From G963662655 sp963665015 (GTDB lineage: Bacteria > Cloacimonadota > Cloacimonadia > Cloacimonadales > JAIOQZ01): 64,000 bases of DNA. The notes under the pieces are model-generated. The model was given only the letters and a program-made list of their open reading frames with translations, made no database searches and had not been told where the DNA came from. Both the position numbers and the translations under genes were made by a program. Positions within the stretch are counted from its first letter, which is position 1; the number at the start of each line of letters is the position of its first letter. Location: assembly GCA_963665015.2 (NCBI GenBank), contig CAXXSY010000003.1:124001-188000 (forward strand). Direction: 5' to 3'. Of the stretch, positions 45,848 to 54,307 are shown in pieces.

Positions 45848-46343
45848 ATCTGGAAATTGGGTATTCGGGAAAGCGTTTGTTCCAGGTCTTCAGGTTGAAA
45901 ACTTCGCAATCTTCCACGAAATTACGTTTGAAAAGGTGTTTGGATGTTTTTGCGGTGGGCAGTATCTTTGCAAGCTTGTCTTTTTGGTGCAGCATTTCAT
46001 ATTCCGTCAGGGATTCCCGACAGAGTAGCACAAGATAGAAAACAGGCTTGTCAATACTATCGGTAGCCCAAAGGTAAAGGAACGAATCGCGATACTTGTA
46101 CTTCAGCAGTTCGAGTAATTCCCCTTTTTCTAATCTCATATCCCATTTTCTCCGTTCCTTTTCCGGTGCATTCGGATTGTCGGGGTCCTTGAATTCGATG
46201 AAGTAGTAACATTCGGGTAGTTCCACAATGAAATCAACAGCCTTCATACAATGCGATAGTCCATGCGTAGTATTGTCGTCGAATTTCCTCACATTGGTGC
46301 CGTTAGGAAACTTGATCTGCAAGCCCTCTTCACGGAGAATCAC
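45837..46343 (-). CDS. Putative PD-(D/E)XK nuclease-like partner of the ATPase
   Basis: A 168-residue soluble protein starting at GTG. It has the pattern of a PD-(D/E)XK nuclease core: Asp37 in AVDFIVEL, then a strand YYFIEFKD giving Glu50-x-Lys52, and a preceding helix with acidic residues. A charged region (NAPEKERRKWDMRLEKGE) and hydrophobic strands (SFLYLWAT, VFYLVLLCRES) follow. The start overlaps the ATPase stop (GTGA), with GGAG 7 bases upstream, so the two are translated together. Composition is AT-richer than the flanking rph gene. I do not recognise a named family; nuclease activity is inferred from the motif only. Its end overlaps rph by 11 bp. Confidence 0.55.
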   Translation of the reverse strand: MILREEGLQIKFPNGTNVRKFDDNTTHGLSHCMKAVDFIVELPECYYFIEFKDPDNPNAPEKERRKWDMRLEKGELLELLKYKYRDSFLYLWATDSIDKPVFYLVLLCRESLTEYEMLHQKDKLAKILPTAKTSKHLFKRNFVEDCEVFNLKTWNKRFPEYPISRFTE

Positions 46344-47356
46344 TTTTTTACTCCGAGGGACTTTGTTACTTCCCGGTCATACAGGTCAGAAAAGGCATCG
46401 GCAATTGCATTGTGATCAATTTCTATATATTCATCCGTTGTTTGAGAGAGGATGTTTCGATTCTCGCCATGGTATAAGGCATGGTACAATACTGCGTCAT
46501 CATTCTTCTTAGCCACTTCAATTTCTTTCAGAAATGCGTAGTCGTGTGTTGCAATGAAGATTTGCACCTCATTCCGCTGCAATTCGAGAAGTATTTCGAC
46601 CAGCACTTTATACATGGATGGATTCAAATTGGTTTCCGGTTCGTCCCAGAACAATACGGAACCGTTGATCAGCGTTCCATTTTGAATCAATTTCCACAAA
46701 AGTCCAAGCTTTCGCAGACCTTCGGCAACGAGGGTGAATTCCAGTAGTCCCTGTTTGTTTCTCAGGAAATATTCTTCATTCTTCACTTCGACCTTTCCGT
46801 CAATTTTCTTATTCAACATATTGAGCATTTTATTACTCTTTGGATTAGGTCCCCTTCGTGGTGGTAAGCTTGCCCTTTTCAATATATCGACGTAAATCTC
46901 TTCCACGTTCAGATCCCGGCGCTCATACAGTTCGATAAATCCCGGTGACATGGAAAGCATTTCTTTGACAGGGATATAGACACTTTCAATTTCGTTCTGT
47001 ATCCATTTCTTTTCGCCAGTCACTTTGGCATTTCCTTGATTCCTCGTTTTACTGGTGAATTCAATATTTATTGAAACATTATCTTCTCTTGTGATTGACA
47101 CCTTGCAGGCAGCAACACCCTGCTTTCGGGTGACCAACCTTCCGATTGCATGTTCACTCGGCAGGAAGACGCTTTCGATCTTCTCTGCAAATGATCGCTG
47201 TTTGAGGGTGATATCGCAAGAAGCGTAGGCCAGCTTCATGAGATGGGTCTTGCCCATGCCATTTGCACCGACAAAGACGTTCAATCCCTGAGAAAAATCG
47301 ATATCGAGCTTCTCGAATGCGGTAAAGTGTTCACAGTAAATTCGTGTTAGGGCCAT
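46340..47356 (-). CDS. ABC-type/AAA_21-like ATPase of a two-gene module
   Basis: A 338-residue ATPase of the OLD/RecF-like superfamily. Residues 6-37 hold the FTAFEKLDIDF strand and Walker A GANGMGKT (30-37). The signature-like region is FTLVAEGLRKLGLL (about 208-220). Walker B is SVLFWDEPETNLNPS (DEPE at 238-241) and the switch His is in IFIATHDYAF (271). A middle insert is basic (PPRRGPNPKSNK). There is no membrane segment or TOPRIM domain, unlike OLD proteins. GGAGG lies 5 bases before the start. Such ATPases commonly sense phage or DNA ends and control a toxic partner. The local AT-richness suggests transfer. Confidence 0.8.
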   Translation of the reverse strand: MALTRIYCEHFTAFEKLDIDFSQGLNVFVGANGMGKTHLMKLAYASCDITLKQRSFAEKIESVFLPSEHAIGRLVTRKQGVAACKVSITREDNVSINIEFTSKTRNQGNAKVTGEKKWIQNEIESVYIPVKEMLSMSPGFIELYERRDLNVEEIYVDILKRASLPPRRGPNPKSNKMLNMLNKKIDGKVEVKNEEYFLRNKQGLLEFTLVAEGLRKLGLLWKLIQNGTLINGSVLFWDEPETNLNPSMYKVLVEILLELQRNEVQIFIATHDYAFLKEIEVAKKNDDAVLYHALYHGENRNILSQTTDEYIEIDHNAIADAFSDLYDREVTKSLGVKK

Positions 47357-47592
47357 TGTGCCTCCATTGGAAATTCAAGTCATCGATAAATGTCGAGGGG
47401 ATAAGGGATATGTCAAGTAAATAACTCGATATTCACAGGTTCTCTATCGATGAAATCGACTCCTGTATATGAATCATCCGTTTATAGAGAAATTCCTATT
47501 TCCCTTTACACCATTGAATTTTCCGTGAAAAATCGTCGTCACTTCGTTCTTCTCGTTCGTCTTATGGGTAGAAGGAAGCATTGGAGGAGACG

Positions 47593-48060
47593 ATGACCTG
47601 GCTCGATCTGCACGACCTGTACTACAAGGACTGCCGTCGGTTTGCCCGTTCCATGGCGCGGGATCAATCCGAGGCGGACGATATCGTGCAGGAGGTGATG
47701 CTGCGCGCCAGGCAAAATCTCCCGCTACTCGAGATTCTGTCGGCGGAGGCTCGACGAAGCTGGCTGTTCACCGCAATCCGCAACCTTATCATCGATTCCC
47801 GCCGCGCGGAAAAGCGTCACCACAATCTCGAGCCAAAGGAACCACCGCTATGTGATCCGCCACTGCAACTCGTCGCGGAAGTTGAACGCCGGCTGAACGA
47901 ACTGCCCGAGCACTACCGCGAGATCGTCTATCGCCACCACTGGCTGGGCATGAACTCGACCGAGATCGGCGCCGACCTGCACATGCCTCCTTCCACCGTG
48001 CGTCACCACCTGAAATCGGCGCACGAACTGCTGAAAAAAAGACTCGCAAGACAATGGTAA
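47593..48060 (+). CDS. ECF-type sigma factor
   Basis: A 155-residue sigma-70-family factor of the extracytoplasmic-function type. Region 2 is YYKDCRRFARSMARDQSEAD with DDIVQEVMLRARQN (the -10 recognition helix), and SWLFTAIRNLIIDSRR completes it. Region 4 is LNELPEHYREIVYRHHWLGM followed by the helix-turn-helix STEIGADLHMPPSTVRHHLK. The ATG at 47593 is preceded by GGAGGAG. The gene is followed at 14 bp by a repeat protein, in the place where an anti-sigma factor is often found, but that protein does not look like a known anti-sigma. Confidence 0.88.
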   Translation: MTWLDLHDLYYKDCRRFARSMARDQSEADDIVQEVMLRARQNLPLLEILSAEARRSWLFTAIRNLIIDSRRAEKRHHNLEPKEPPLCDPPLQLVAEVERRLNELPEHYREIVYRHHWLGMNSTEIGADLHMPPSTVRHHLKSAHELLKKRLARQW

Positions 48061-48074
48061 ACAAGGAGGAAACA

Positions 48075-49283
48075 ATGGAAAAGAAAAAGTACATCGGGAA
48101 CGTGGGCGTCCTGGACTTCCGCGGCGCAACAAAGGAAGTGGTCGATAAGATCGCAGCCGTGGGCAACGTAGGTATGCTGCTGTACTGCAAGGAGAACAAA
48201 CCGCTTCTAACTGAGCTGCAATGCAAGAATGTCGGATCGATGACCGAGGTGGAAAGGGATACCCGCGTGGTGAACGGACTCGTCGAAATCGATCATCAGG
48301 CTCTCGTGAATGCCGATAAACCGCTGAGTTACCTCGTCAATGGCAAGATCGTCATTGGCGCTGACGCTACGAGTGAAGACATCGAGAGAGGTCTCGGCAA
48401 GCTGTGGATCAACGGTCTTATCCTCTGCCCGAAAAACTGTATGCCGGCAGTGCGGGAACGTGTCGTAATGGTGAACGGTCAGATCCTGCCGATCGAAGAT
48501 GATTACAGAATCGTGTACGAATCACTGGACATGATCGAATCCACGCTGAAGACTCTTGCCGAGCCGGTTAACTATCTGGTTCTCGGCGCGATGAGGATGC
48601 TCGACGACTTCGATATCGCGCTGCTGGAGAATATACGGTCGATCAAGGTGTATGGCAAAATTCAACTGCGCCAGCGTTACGCCGATGTCCTTGGCGACCG
48701 CATCGAAACGATGGGTAAAATCGAGATCATCCCGGACGACGCGATCCTCCTCGACGACGATATCGAGATCGACTCGATCGCCCTGAATCGCTGGAATAAA
48801 GCGCGCATCTGGACAAAAAGCCGCATCCGCTTCAACCACGACGTAACCCCCGAGCAATTCAAAGCGCACATCGCTTCGCTGAAATGTGACGATCTCATCA
48901 TCTGTCGCAAGGATATGCGTCCCGCGGTGCTCGAAGCTTGCGAAAACGAACCCGAGATGATCGCGTACGACAACGATCTCATCATTGTCGATGGTGACCA
49001 GACGCTTTCGAATGCGGAATTGAAGTTCCGTGCGGGGACTTTCGCGTTATTCGTGTCGGGAAAACTTTCCATCGAGCCGGACGTCGATGCACAGACGCTC
49101 TTCGACCGCATCGAATTCATTGTCAATCACGGCAAGATCGTCTGTCATGGCGATATGTGCGGCGCGCTTCGAGCTCGCATTCGGGAGAACAAGGGTAAAG
49201 TTGTTGATGCCGATATCGTGAAGGAGAAGCCGAAAGAGGACAAGGAATATCTGGTGGTGAATGCTGGATTCTTTACTCTGTAG
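48075..49283 (+). CDS. Beta-repeat protein of unknown function next to an ECF sigma factor
   Basis: A 402-residue soluble protein I do not recognise. It contains at least three diverged copies of a unit of about 50 residues. In each, a strand such as VNGKIVIGADATSED, TKSRIRFNHDVTPEQ or VSGKLSIEPDVDAQT is followed by a helix. A cysteine strand comes next (GLILCPKNCMPAV, DLIICRKDMRPAV or GKIVCHGDMCGAL), and then an ending such as MVNGQI. Shorter strand-only units (KVYGKIQLRQRY, TMGKIEIIPDD) lie between. This suggests a beta-solenoid, bactofilin-like in feel. AAGGAGG precedes the start, 14 bp after the sigma gene, and a terminator follows. A link to control of that sigma factor is possible but unproven. 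Confidence 0.6.
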   Translation: MEKKKYIGNVGVLDFRGATKEVVDKIAAVGNVGMLLYCKENKPLLTELQCKNVGSMTEVERDTRVVNGLVEIDHQALVNADKPLSYLVNGKIVIGADATSEDIERGLGKLWINGLILCPKNCMPAVRERVVMVNGQILPIEDDYRIVYESLDMIESTLKTLAEPVNYLVLGAMRMLDDFDIALLENIRSIKVYGKIQLRQRYADVLGDRIETMGKIEIIPDDAILLDDDIEIDSIALNRWNKARIWTKSRIRFNHDVTPEQFKAHIASLKCDDLIICRKDMRPAVLEACENEPEMIAYDNDLIIVDGDQTLSNAELKFRAGTFALFVSGKLSIEPDVDAQTLFDRIEFIVNHGKIVCHGDMCGALRARIRENKGKVVDADIVKEKPKEDKEYLVVNAGFFTL

Positions 49284-49301
49284 CGTGATTTTCAGAAGCT
49301 G

Positions 49302-49329
49302 ACCCGGATGCAACGATCCGGGTTTTTTT
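49302..49329 (+). terminator. Intrinsic terminator
   Basis: ACCCGGAT (49302-49309) and ATCCGGGT (49316-49323) form an 8-bp stem with a 6-base loop, followed by a T run. It ends the sigma factor operon. Confidence 0.9.
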
Positions 49330-49339
49330 ACATCATATA

Positions 49340-49684
49340 TCAGCTACCCGCTTTCTTCAGCAGGCTCTTGATATCTTTCAATTCCTGGACGATGTTTTTC
49401 TTGATGGCGCTGTGGTCGTCGGGGAAGGGTATCTCTTTCTGGATTGGGGTGTTCGATTCTTTGGCGAGTCGTTTTCGCGCGCCTTCGATGGTGTATTTCT
49501 GGTTGTGCAGCATGTCCTTGATGCGGGTCAGCAGATCGATATCCTTCTGGCTGTACTTGCGGTTTCCGCCGCTGGTCTTGTTCGGACGGAGTTGCCGGAA
49601 CTCCGTCTCCCAGTAGCGGATGACATGCGGCTTGAGGTCGAGCAGGTTGCTCACCTCGCCGATCGTGTAATAGTACTTTTTCAT
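49340..49684 (-). CDS. MerR-family transcriptional regulator
   Basis: A 114-residue regulator. The winged helix-turn-helix is typical of MerR proteins: YYTIGEVSNLLDLKPHVIRY, WETEFRQLRPNKTSGGNRKY and LLTRIKDMLHNQKYTIEGA. A short charged helix completes it. There is no ligand domain and no metal-binding cysteines; proteins of this short form are common in Bacteroidetes-like genomes. The start overlaps the lnt stop (ATGA), so it ends the recJ-lnt operon. Confidence 0.9.
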   Translation of the reverse strand: MKKYYYTIGEVSNLLDLKPHVIRYWETEFRQLRPNKTSGGNRKYSQKDIDLLTRIKDMLHNQKYTIEGARKRLAKESNTPIQKEIPFPDDHSAIKKNIVQELKDIKSLLKKAGS

Positions 49685-51225
49685 GGCATTTTTCTCAGCG
49701 CCCGGTAGTCGGACAGCGTGTATTTTCGCACCCACGAATACAGACCGATCAGGAGCCCGATGATCCCCAGAAACAGTGGGAACAGAAACAGCCAGCTACA
49801 GTACGGCGTCTTTGCCGTATGACGATAGACCGGCGACTCGAGGTTTCCTTTCTTGAACAGCCCAAGCCGTTGAACAATCCTGCCGTTGGGCAACACGATC
49901 ATCGAGATGCCCGAATTGGCGGTGCGGAAGAACTGCTTTCTGGTCTCGATCGCGCGGAACTTGGTCATCATGGCGTGCTGGTAGGTGCCCACCGTGTGCC
50001 CGAACCATCCGTCGTTCGTCAGGTTCACAACGAAATCCCCACCGCCGTGCGCGATATCGCACGTAAGATGGGGCAAGGCTATCTCATAACAAATCAAGGG
50101 GGCGTATCGCAGCCCGTCAACAGAATAATAGCAGGTGGAATCGCCGGGCTGGAAATTCGCCTGTCCGAGCTGGATGCCCCACAGGAATGGGAAGGTCTCC
50201 AGCCAGGGTGTCCGCTCGCCGAAGGGAACCAGCGCGATCTTCTTATAGACCGGGTCGGGGGCTTTTTTAGGCCGGAACTGGCTGCACGCGTTGAAGTGAT
50301 ACTCGTCGATGTAGCGGTGATCCTCGATCGGCTCCATGTGGGGGAAACCCGTAAAAATTGGCATGTCGAGCCGGTCGCAAAGCTGCTGCACGGGATTATA
50401 CTGGCTGCGGATTCTCATCAGGTGCAGCGGAATGGCGGATTCGGGATAGACGACCAGATCGGCGCTGTCACGCCAGGCGGCCTCGGTCATGGTGCGATAA
50501 ACCGACAGCGTGCTGTCCAGATAGGCGCGATCCCACTTGATCTCCTGCGGGATACTCGGCTGCACGATCGAAACCTTCGTGTCGGTCTTCTGCATCGGGA
50601 GTCGGTAGAGTCTGATCCCGCCGTACACCAGCCACACCGTAAGCAGGATACCCAGCAGAATGAAGTATTTCACCGGTCTGCGATAGGTCTTATAGATCAT
50701 CCAGTTGACCGCGATGATTAGCAGCGAGACCAGATAGACACCTCCGATCTCGGCGACTTGCAGCAGGATGGTGTATTCGGAGAGCGCGTAGCCCAGGTTG
50801 TGCCACGGGAATCGGAAATCGCCGAAGTTCTGGAGCCACTCGAAGCCGATCCACAGTCCCGCGATCGCCAGCATGCGAACGCCGCGAGCGCCCTGCCATA
50901 TCGCGTCGATCAGGCTGAACAGGATGGTGAAATAGAGCGAAAACAGAAAGGTGATGCCCACGAAGATGCCGATCCCGACCGGGATTTCCGACCACTTCGG
51001 TACCATGGCGTGCTGTGCGGTGAAGGCCACCCAGTGCAGGGCGATCAGAGTATATAATGTCGCGAACACTATTCCCGCCGTCATGATGCGCGCGCCGCTG
51101 CGATGCCGGTTCTGGAAGAACGAGAAGAGCGGAATCAGCGCAAAGAACACGAGGAAGCCAAGATGCCAGTTCAGGCGCGACAAGCCGAGCAGGAACGCTG
51201 CCAGGAGCGGTTCCTGATAGGTCAT
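49681..51225 (-). CDS. lnt: Apolipoprotein N-acyltransferase
   Basis: A 514-residue inner-membrane enzyme that adds the third acyl chain to lipoproteins. Five or more membrane helices form the N-terminal half. The nitrilase-like periplasmic domain shows the catalytic residues: Glu in VVYPESAIPLH, Lys in YKKIALVPFGERTP and Cys in PLICYEIALPHL, with LTNDGWFGHTVGTYQH after them. Its presence agrees with the many lipoproteins in this window and with a diderm cell. The start at 51225 leaves a 7-bp gap to the gene before; 51255 is an alternative. A much longer frame has a non-homologous Ser-rich extension and is rejected. Confidence 0.93.
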   Translation of the reverse strand: MTYQEPLLAAFLLGLSRLNWHLGFLVFFALIPLFSFFQNRHRSGARIMTAGIVFATLYTLIALHWVAFTAQHAMVPKWSEIPVGIGIFVGITFLFSLYFTILFSLIDAIWQGARGVRMLAIAGLWIGFEWLQNFGDFRFPWHNLGYALSEYTILLQVAEIGGVYLVSLLIIAVNWMIYKTYRRPVKYFILLGILLTVWLVYGGIRLYRLPMQKTDTKVSIVQPSIPQEIKWDRAYLDSTLSVYRTMTEAAWRDSADLVVYPESAIPLHLMRIRSQYNPVQQLCDRLDMPIFTGFPHMEPIEDHRYIDEYHFNACSQFRPKKAPDPVYKKIALVPFGERTPWLETFPFLWGIQLGQANFQPGDSTCYYSVDGLRYAPLICYEIALPHLTCDIAHGGGDFVVNLTNDGWFGHTVGTYQHAMMTKFRAIETRKQFFRTANSGISMIVLPNGRIVQRLGLFKKGNLESPVYRHTAKTPYCSWLFLFPLFLGIIGLLIGLYSWVRKYTLSDYRALRKMP

Positions 51226-51232
51226 GAAGAAG

Positions 51233-52063
51233 TTATATGCTCGGCCGTTTCTCATACTTCGACTCGTAGAGGGTGATCCTTCCGTCACGAACGACGACCC
51301 ACACGCCGGACTCGATGAAGAAGCTTCGGTTCCGGTCGATGCCGATCGCGAGTTTCGTACCGGTGTTGAGCTGCTCGATGGCGTTCGGCAGCATCTTGAA
51401 TTTCTGGTCGAATCGATCCATCTGCACAAATCCGGGCGCGTCCTCGAGGTGCTGGCCCATCGCGTTGTAGATCAGGGTCTGGTCCTCCGCCCGATCGTAA
51501 ACCCATACGTAATCGCGACTGGCGGTGATCCGCTGCGGACTGGTGAGTTGGAATTTTCCGAAGGTGAAATGCTCGTTCTCTTTGGAATTGCGAACGACGC
51601 AGATGTCCTTGCTGAAGTTGTCGTAGATATAGATTTCTTCGTTGTCGTTGATATCGAACCGGATCGGTTCCTTGAGGAAGCTCAGATCGTAATCGGCAAT
51701 CCACATCCCGTCCTTGTCGAACTTCTTGATTTTGCGGCTGAAGCTGTCCAGCGCGAGAATCTTTCCGTCCGTGGCGAGCGTGATGTCGTCAAGTCGGCTG
51801 AAATTTGATTTCTCGAACCCGAGTCTGCCGATCGTATTGATTTCCTTACCCTGACGGTAGATATGAATGGCGTTCTCGTTTTCGGGCATGATGTAGATGG
51901 TTCGGGTAATGGTATCGAAGCAGCACTTACGGATAGGCTTCTGGAAGTCGAGGCTTTCCGTTTCCTGCAAGTTCACCGGCACGACGATGGGCCGATCCTG
52001 CATCCAGGAACATCCCGAAAGCAGGACGATCAGGAAGAGGAGCCAGCTACCTCCTCTTTTCAA
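51233..52063 (-). CDS. Beta-propeller (NHL/6-bladed) lipoprotein
   Basis: A 276-residue predicted lipoprotein starting at TTG, with AAGGAT upstream. The signal is WLLFLIVLLSGCSW. The mature part consists of repeated four-strand blades such as TIYIMPENENAIHIYRQGK, ILALDSFSRKIKKFDKDG and EIYIYDNFSKDICVV, as in NHL or 6-bladed propellers of Bacteroidetes lipoproteins. No active site is visible. It overlaps the end of recJ by 17 bp and is followed by lnt, so it sits within that operon. Its partner is unknown. Confidence 0.72.
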   Translation of the reverse strand: MKRGGSWLLFLIVLLSGCSWMQDRPIVVPVNLQETESLDFQKPIRKCCFDTITRTIYIMPENENAIHIYRQGKEINTIGRLGFEKSNFSRLDDITLATDGKILALDSFSRKIKKFDKDGMWIADYDLSFLKEPIRFDINDNEEIYIYDNFSKDICVVRNSKENEHFTFGKFQLTSPQRITASRDYVWVYDRAEDQTLIYNAMGQHLEDAPGFVQMDRFDQKFKMLPNAIEQLNTGTKLAIGIDRNRSFFIESGVWVVVRDGRITLYESKYEKRPSI

Positions 52064-53771
52064 AGTGGATATCCTTCAGCTTGCCCTGGATCGAGGTCTT
52101 CTCCTGCCAGGTGTTCCACTCGAGCGAATAGGCGATGTCGATCATGATGTTCTTGCGCAGGAAGGGAAGCAGGTTGCCCATGTTGAAGCCGATCAAATCC
52201 AGCACGCAGCCGTCCTTTTTCACCTTCATCTTGAGATGGTTCCTGCCCACCTGATAGGGGTAGCCCACCACGGTGACGTTCTTCGTGTAGAAGATCGGAC
52301 GCATGTTCCCCGGTCCGAAGGGGGCGAATTTCTCGAGCCACTCGATCAGGTTGTCGTTTACCTCGTAGAGTTCGAGCTGGTATTCCACCTTGAGCGGCGG
52401 GATGAGCTGCTCGGGAGAGGTGTTTTCCTTCACGTAGGCGTTCAGGCGTTCTTCGAACTGATCCAGGTATTCGGGCAGGATCGACAGTCCGGCGGCGTAT
52501 TTGTGACCGCCGAAGCTCTCGAGCATGTCCTCGACGCTGGAGAGCGCTTCGAACAGATCGAAATCGGATATACTGCGTCCGGAACCGCTACCGACACCCT
52601 CGTTGAGCGCGATCATGATGGTCGGGCGATAGTAGCGCTCGACCAGCTTGGACGCGACGATGCCGATGACGCCGGGATGCCAGTTTTCGGACGAGATTAC
52701 AATGCAATGTACATCGTTGAGGTTGTTGTATTTACGCTCGATAATGTCGCAAGCTTCCTGGAAGGTCTGTTGATCGACCTCCTGCCGTAGCGTGTTTTCC
52801 TTTTCGATCACACGGGCGAGGTCCTCGCTCTGCGAACGTTCTTCCGAGATCAGAAGTTCGACCGCCCGCATCGCGCTTCCCATGCGTCCGGCGGCGTTGA
52901 TGCGCGGTGCCAGACCGAAAACGATATCGGTGGTGTTGAGCTCCTTGTTGATCAGGCCGGAGATATTGATCAACGCGGTCAGACCGAGGTTACGCTTGCG
53001 GAAGAGGTGTTTCAGCCCTACGCTGGCGAAGATACGATTCTCGCCGGTCAGCGGTACGATATCGGCGATGGTTCCCACCGCGACCAGATCGAGGAAGCGC
53101 ATGATGTTCTCGTCGGTCGCCACCTCCATCTCGTGGTAAATCGCCATCATCAGCTTGTATGCGGCGCCGACACCGGCGAGGTCCGCGTAAGGATAGCCGC
53201 TGTCTTCGACCTTGGCGTTGATGATGGAGAGCGCTTCGGGCAGGATGTCCTTGGGGTTGTGGTGGTCGGTGACAATCAACTCCATGCCCAGCCGGGTGAT
53301 CTCATCGACCTCATCGACTGCATTGATACCGCAATCGACGGTTATAATAAGCTTCGTACCTTCGTCGCATAGCTGCTGTACGCCATTCAATGAGAGACCG
53401 TAGCCGTCGATCATCCGATGGGGGATGTAGTAGTTCACGATTGCGCCGATCCGCTGGAGTCCGAGATACAGCAACGCCGTGGCGGTGGTGCCGTCAACGT
53501 CGTAATCACCGTAGATGGTGATCTGCTCCTGGTTCTCGATTGCCTTACGGACGCGCTTCACCGCCCTGTCCATATCCTTGAACATGAACGGATCGTGGGT
53601 ATGATCCATGTGTGGATTGAAGAATCTGTGGATTTCATCGATATCGGTAATACCTTTCCTCAGGAGGATTTCGGCTACGATATCGGGTGCGTGAATTTCG
53701 TTTGCGATTGACCTTTTCAGTTCAAGTTGTTCATCGGTCAAGTCCTTTGCATGATGCCATCTTTTTTCCAT
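52047..53771 (-). CDS. recJ: Single-strand DNA exonuclease RecJ
   Basis: A 574-residue 5'-3' exonuclease for recombination and mismatch repair. DHH motifs in order: ITIYGDYDVDGTTATALLYL, IITVDCGINAVDEVDEI, LIVTDHHNPKD, ADLAGVGAAYKLM and the DHHA1 part GIVASKLVERYYRPTIMIAL with GSGSGRSISDFDLFEAL and SFGGHKYAAGLSI. A C-terminal OB-like domain follows. Length is normal. It heads a minus-strand operon with the propeller lipoprotein, lnt and merR. Confidence 0.95.
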   Translation of the reverse strand: MEKRWHHAKDLTDEQLELKRSIANEIHAPDIVAEILLRKGITDIDEIHRFFNPHMDHTHDPFMFKDMDRAVKRVRKAIENQEQITIYGDYDVDGTTATALLYLGLQRIGAIVNYYIPHRMIDGYGLSLNGVQQLCDEGTKLIITVDCGINAVDEVDEITRLGMELIVTDHHNPKDILPEALSIINAKVEDSGYPYADLAGVGAAYKLMMAIYHEMEVATDENIMRFLDLVAVGTIADIVPLTGENRIFASVGLKHLFRKRNLGLTALINISGLINKELNTTDIVFGLAPRINAAGRMGSAMRAVELLISEERSQSEDLARVIEKENTLRQEVDQQTFQEACDIIERKYNNLNDVHCIVISSENWHPGVIGIVASKLVERYYRPTIMIALNEGVGSGSGRSISDFDLFEALSSVEDMLESFGGHKYAAGLSILPEYLDQFEERLNAYVKENTSPEQLIPPLKVEYQLELYEVNDNLIEWLEKFAPFGPGNMRPIFYTKNVTVVGYPYQVGRNHLKMKVKKDGCVLDLIGFNMGNLLPFLRKNIMIDIAYSLEWNTWQEKTSIQGKLKDIHFEKRR

Positions 53772-53810
53772 AATAACCTGTATTTTTTTTATTTTATATC
53801 AAATAATAAG

Positions 53811-53834
53811 AAACCCGACCCGCGGATTCGGGAA
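53811..53834 (-). terminator. Terminator of the RNase P RNA
   Basis: On the minus strand, CCCGA and TCGGG (plus-strand 53828-53832 and 53814-53818) form a stem followed by a T-rich tract. It lies just past the mature 3' end of rnpB. Confidence 0.6.
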
Positions 53835-53836
53835 TG

Positions 53837-54274
53837 CTGTCGGAGAAGACGATAAGCCGAATTCTGTACACTGCGTAACAGGCAGTGTTATGTCTATTTA
53901 TCTGGACCGGGTCTTGCGACTCCCGACGGGGATCGCTGCGCGACCGGTTCGTGCTGCCTACCCGGGAATCGAGTGGACCGGGCCGATCCTCTTCCCCTAT
54001 TTGGCATTGCACCGGATAAGGCATTCCCGGCATCCCGGCTCACGCCGGAATCCGGTAGTCTCTTACACTACCATTTCACCCTTACCCAGCACCTGAATAT
54101 GCCCTTGCAATCGTATGACGCTCATCGATTTTCCGGCACATTTAGGTGCTGGGCGGTTTGTTTCTGTGGAGCTGCTCTTCGTCACCGAAGCTTCCGGTTG
54201 GGAAGTATCCCGCCCTGTGGTGTTCGGACTTTCCTCCCCCTATACGGGAGCAGACATGCTATCTTCTCCGACAC
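53837..54274 (-). ncRNA. rnpB: RNase P RNA, bacterial type A
   Basis: The catalytic RNA that removes tRNA 5' leaders, about 438 bases. On the minus strand the conserved 5' region reads GAGGAAAGTCCGAACACC, followed by ACAGGGCGGGATACTTCC. The 3' end holds TACAGAATTCGGCTTAT. The outer helix P1 is confirmed by pairing of GTCGGAGAAGA near the 5' end (plus 54262-54272) with TCTTCTCCGAC at the 3' end (plus 53839-53849). It lies 33 bp downstream of the zinc-ribbon gene on the same strand. Reading frames crossing this stretch on the plus strand are spurious. End coordinates are approximate to a few bases. Confidence 0.92.
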
Positions 54275-54307
54275 GATATCATCATGTAATGATCTTCAGA
54301 AAGACAA

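Noticed and set aside
51226..51429. 68-residue extension of Lnt
   Set aside because: The Ser-rich sequence is the propeller lipoprotein gene read in another frame and has no membrane or Lnt character.
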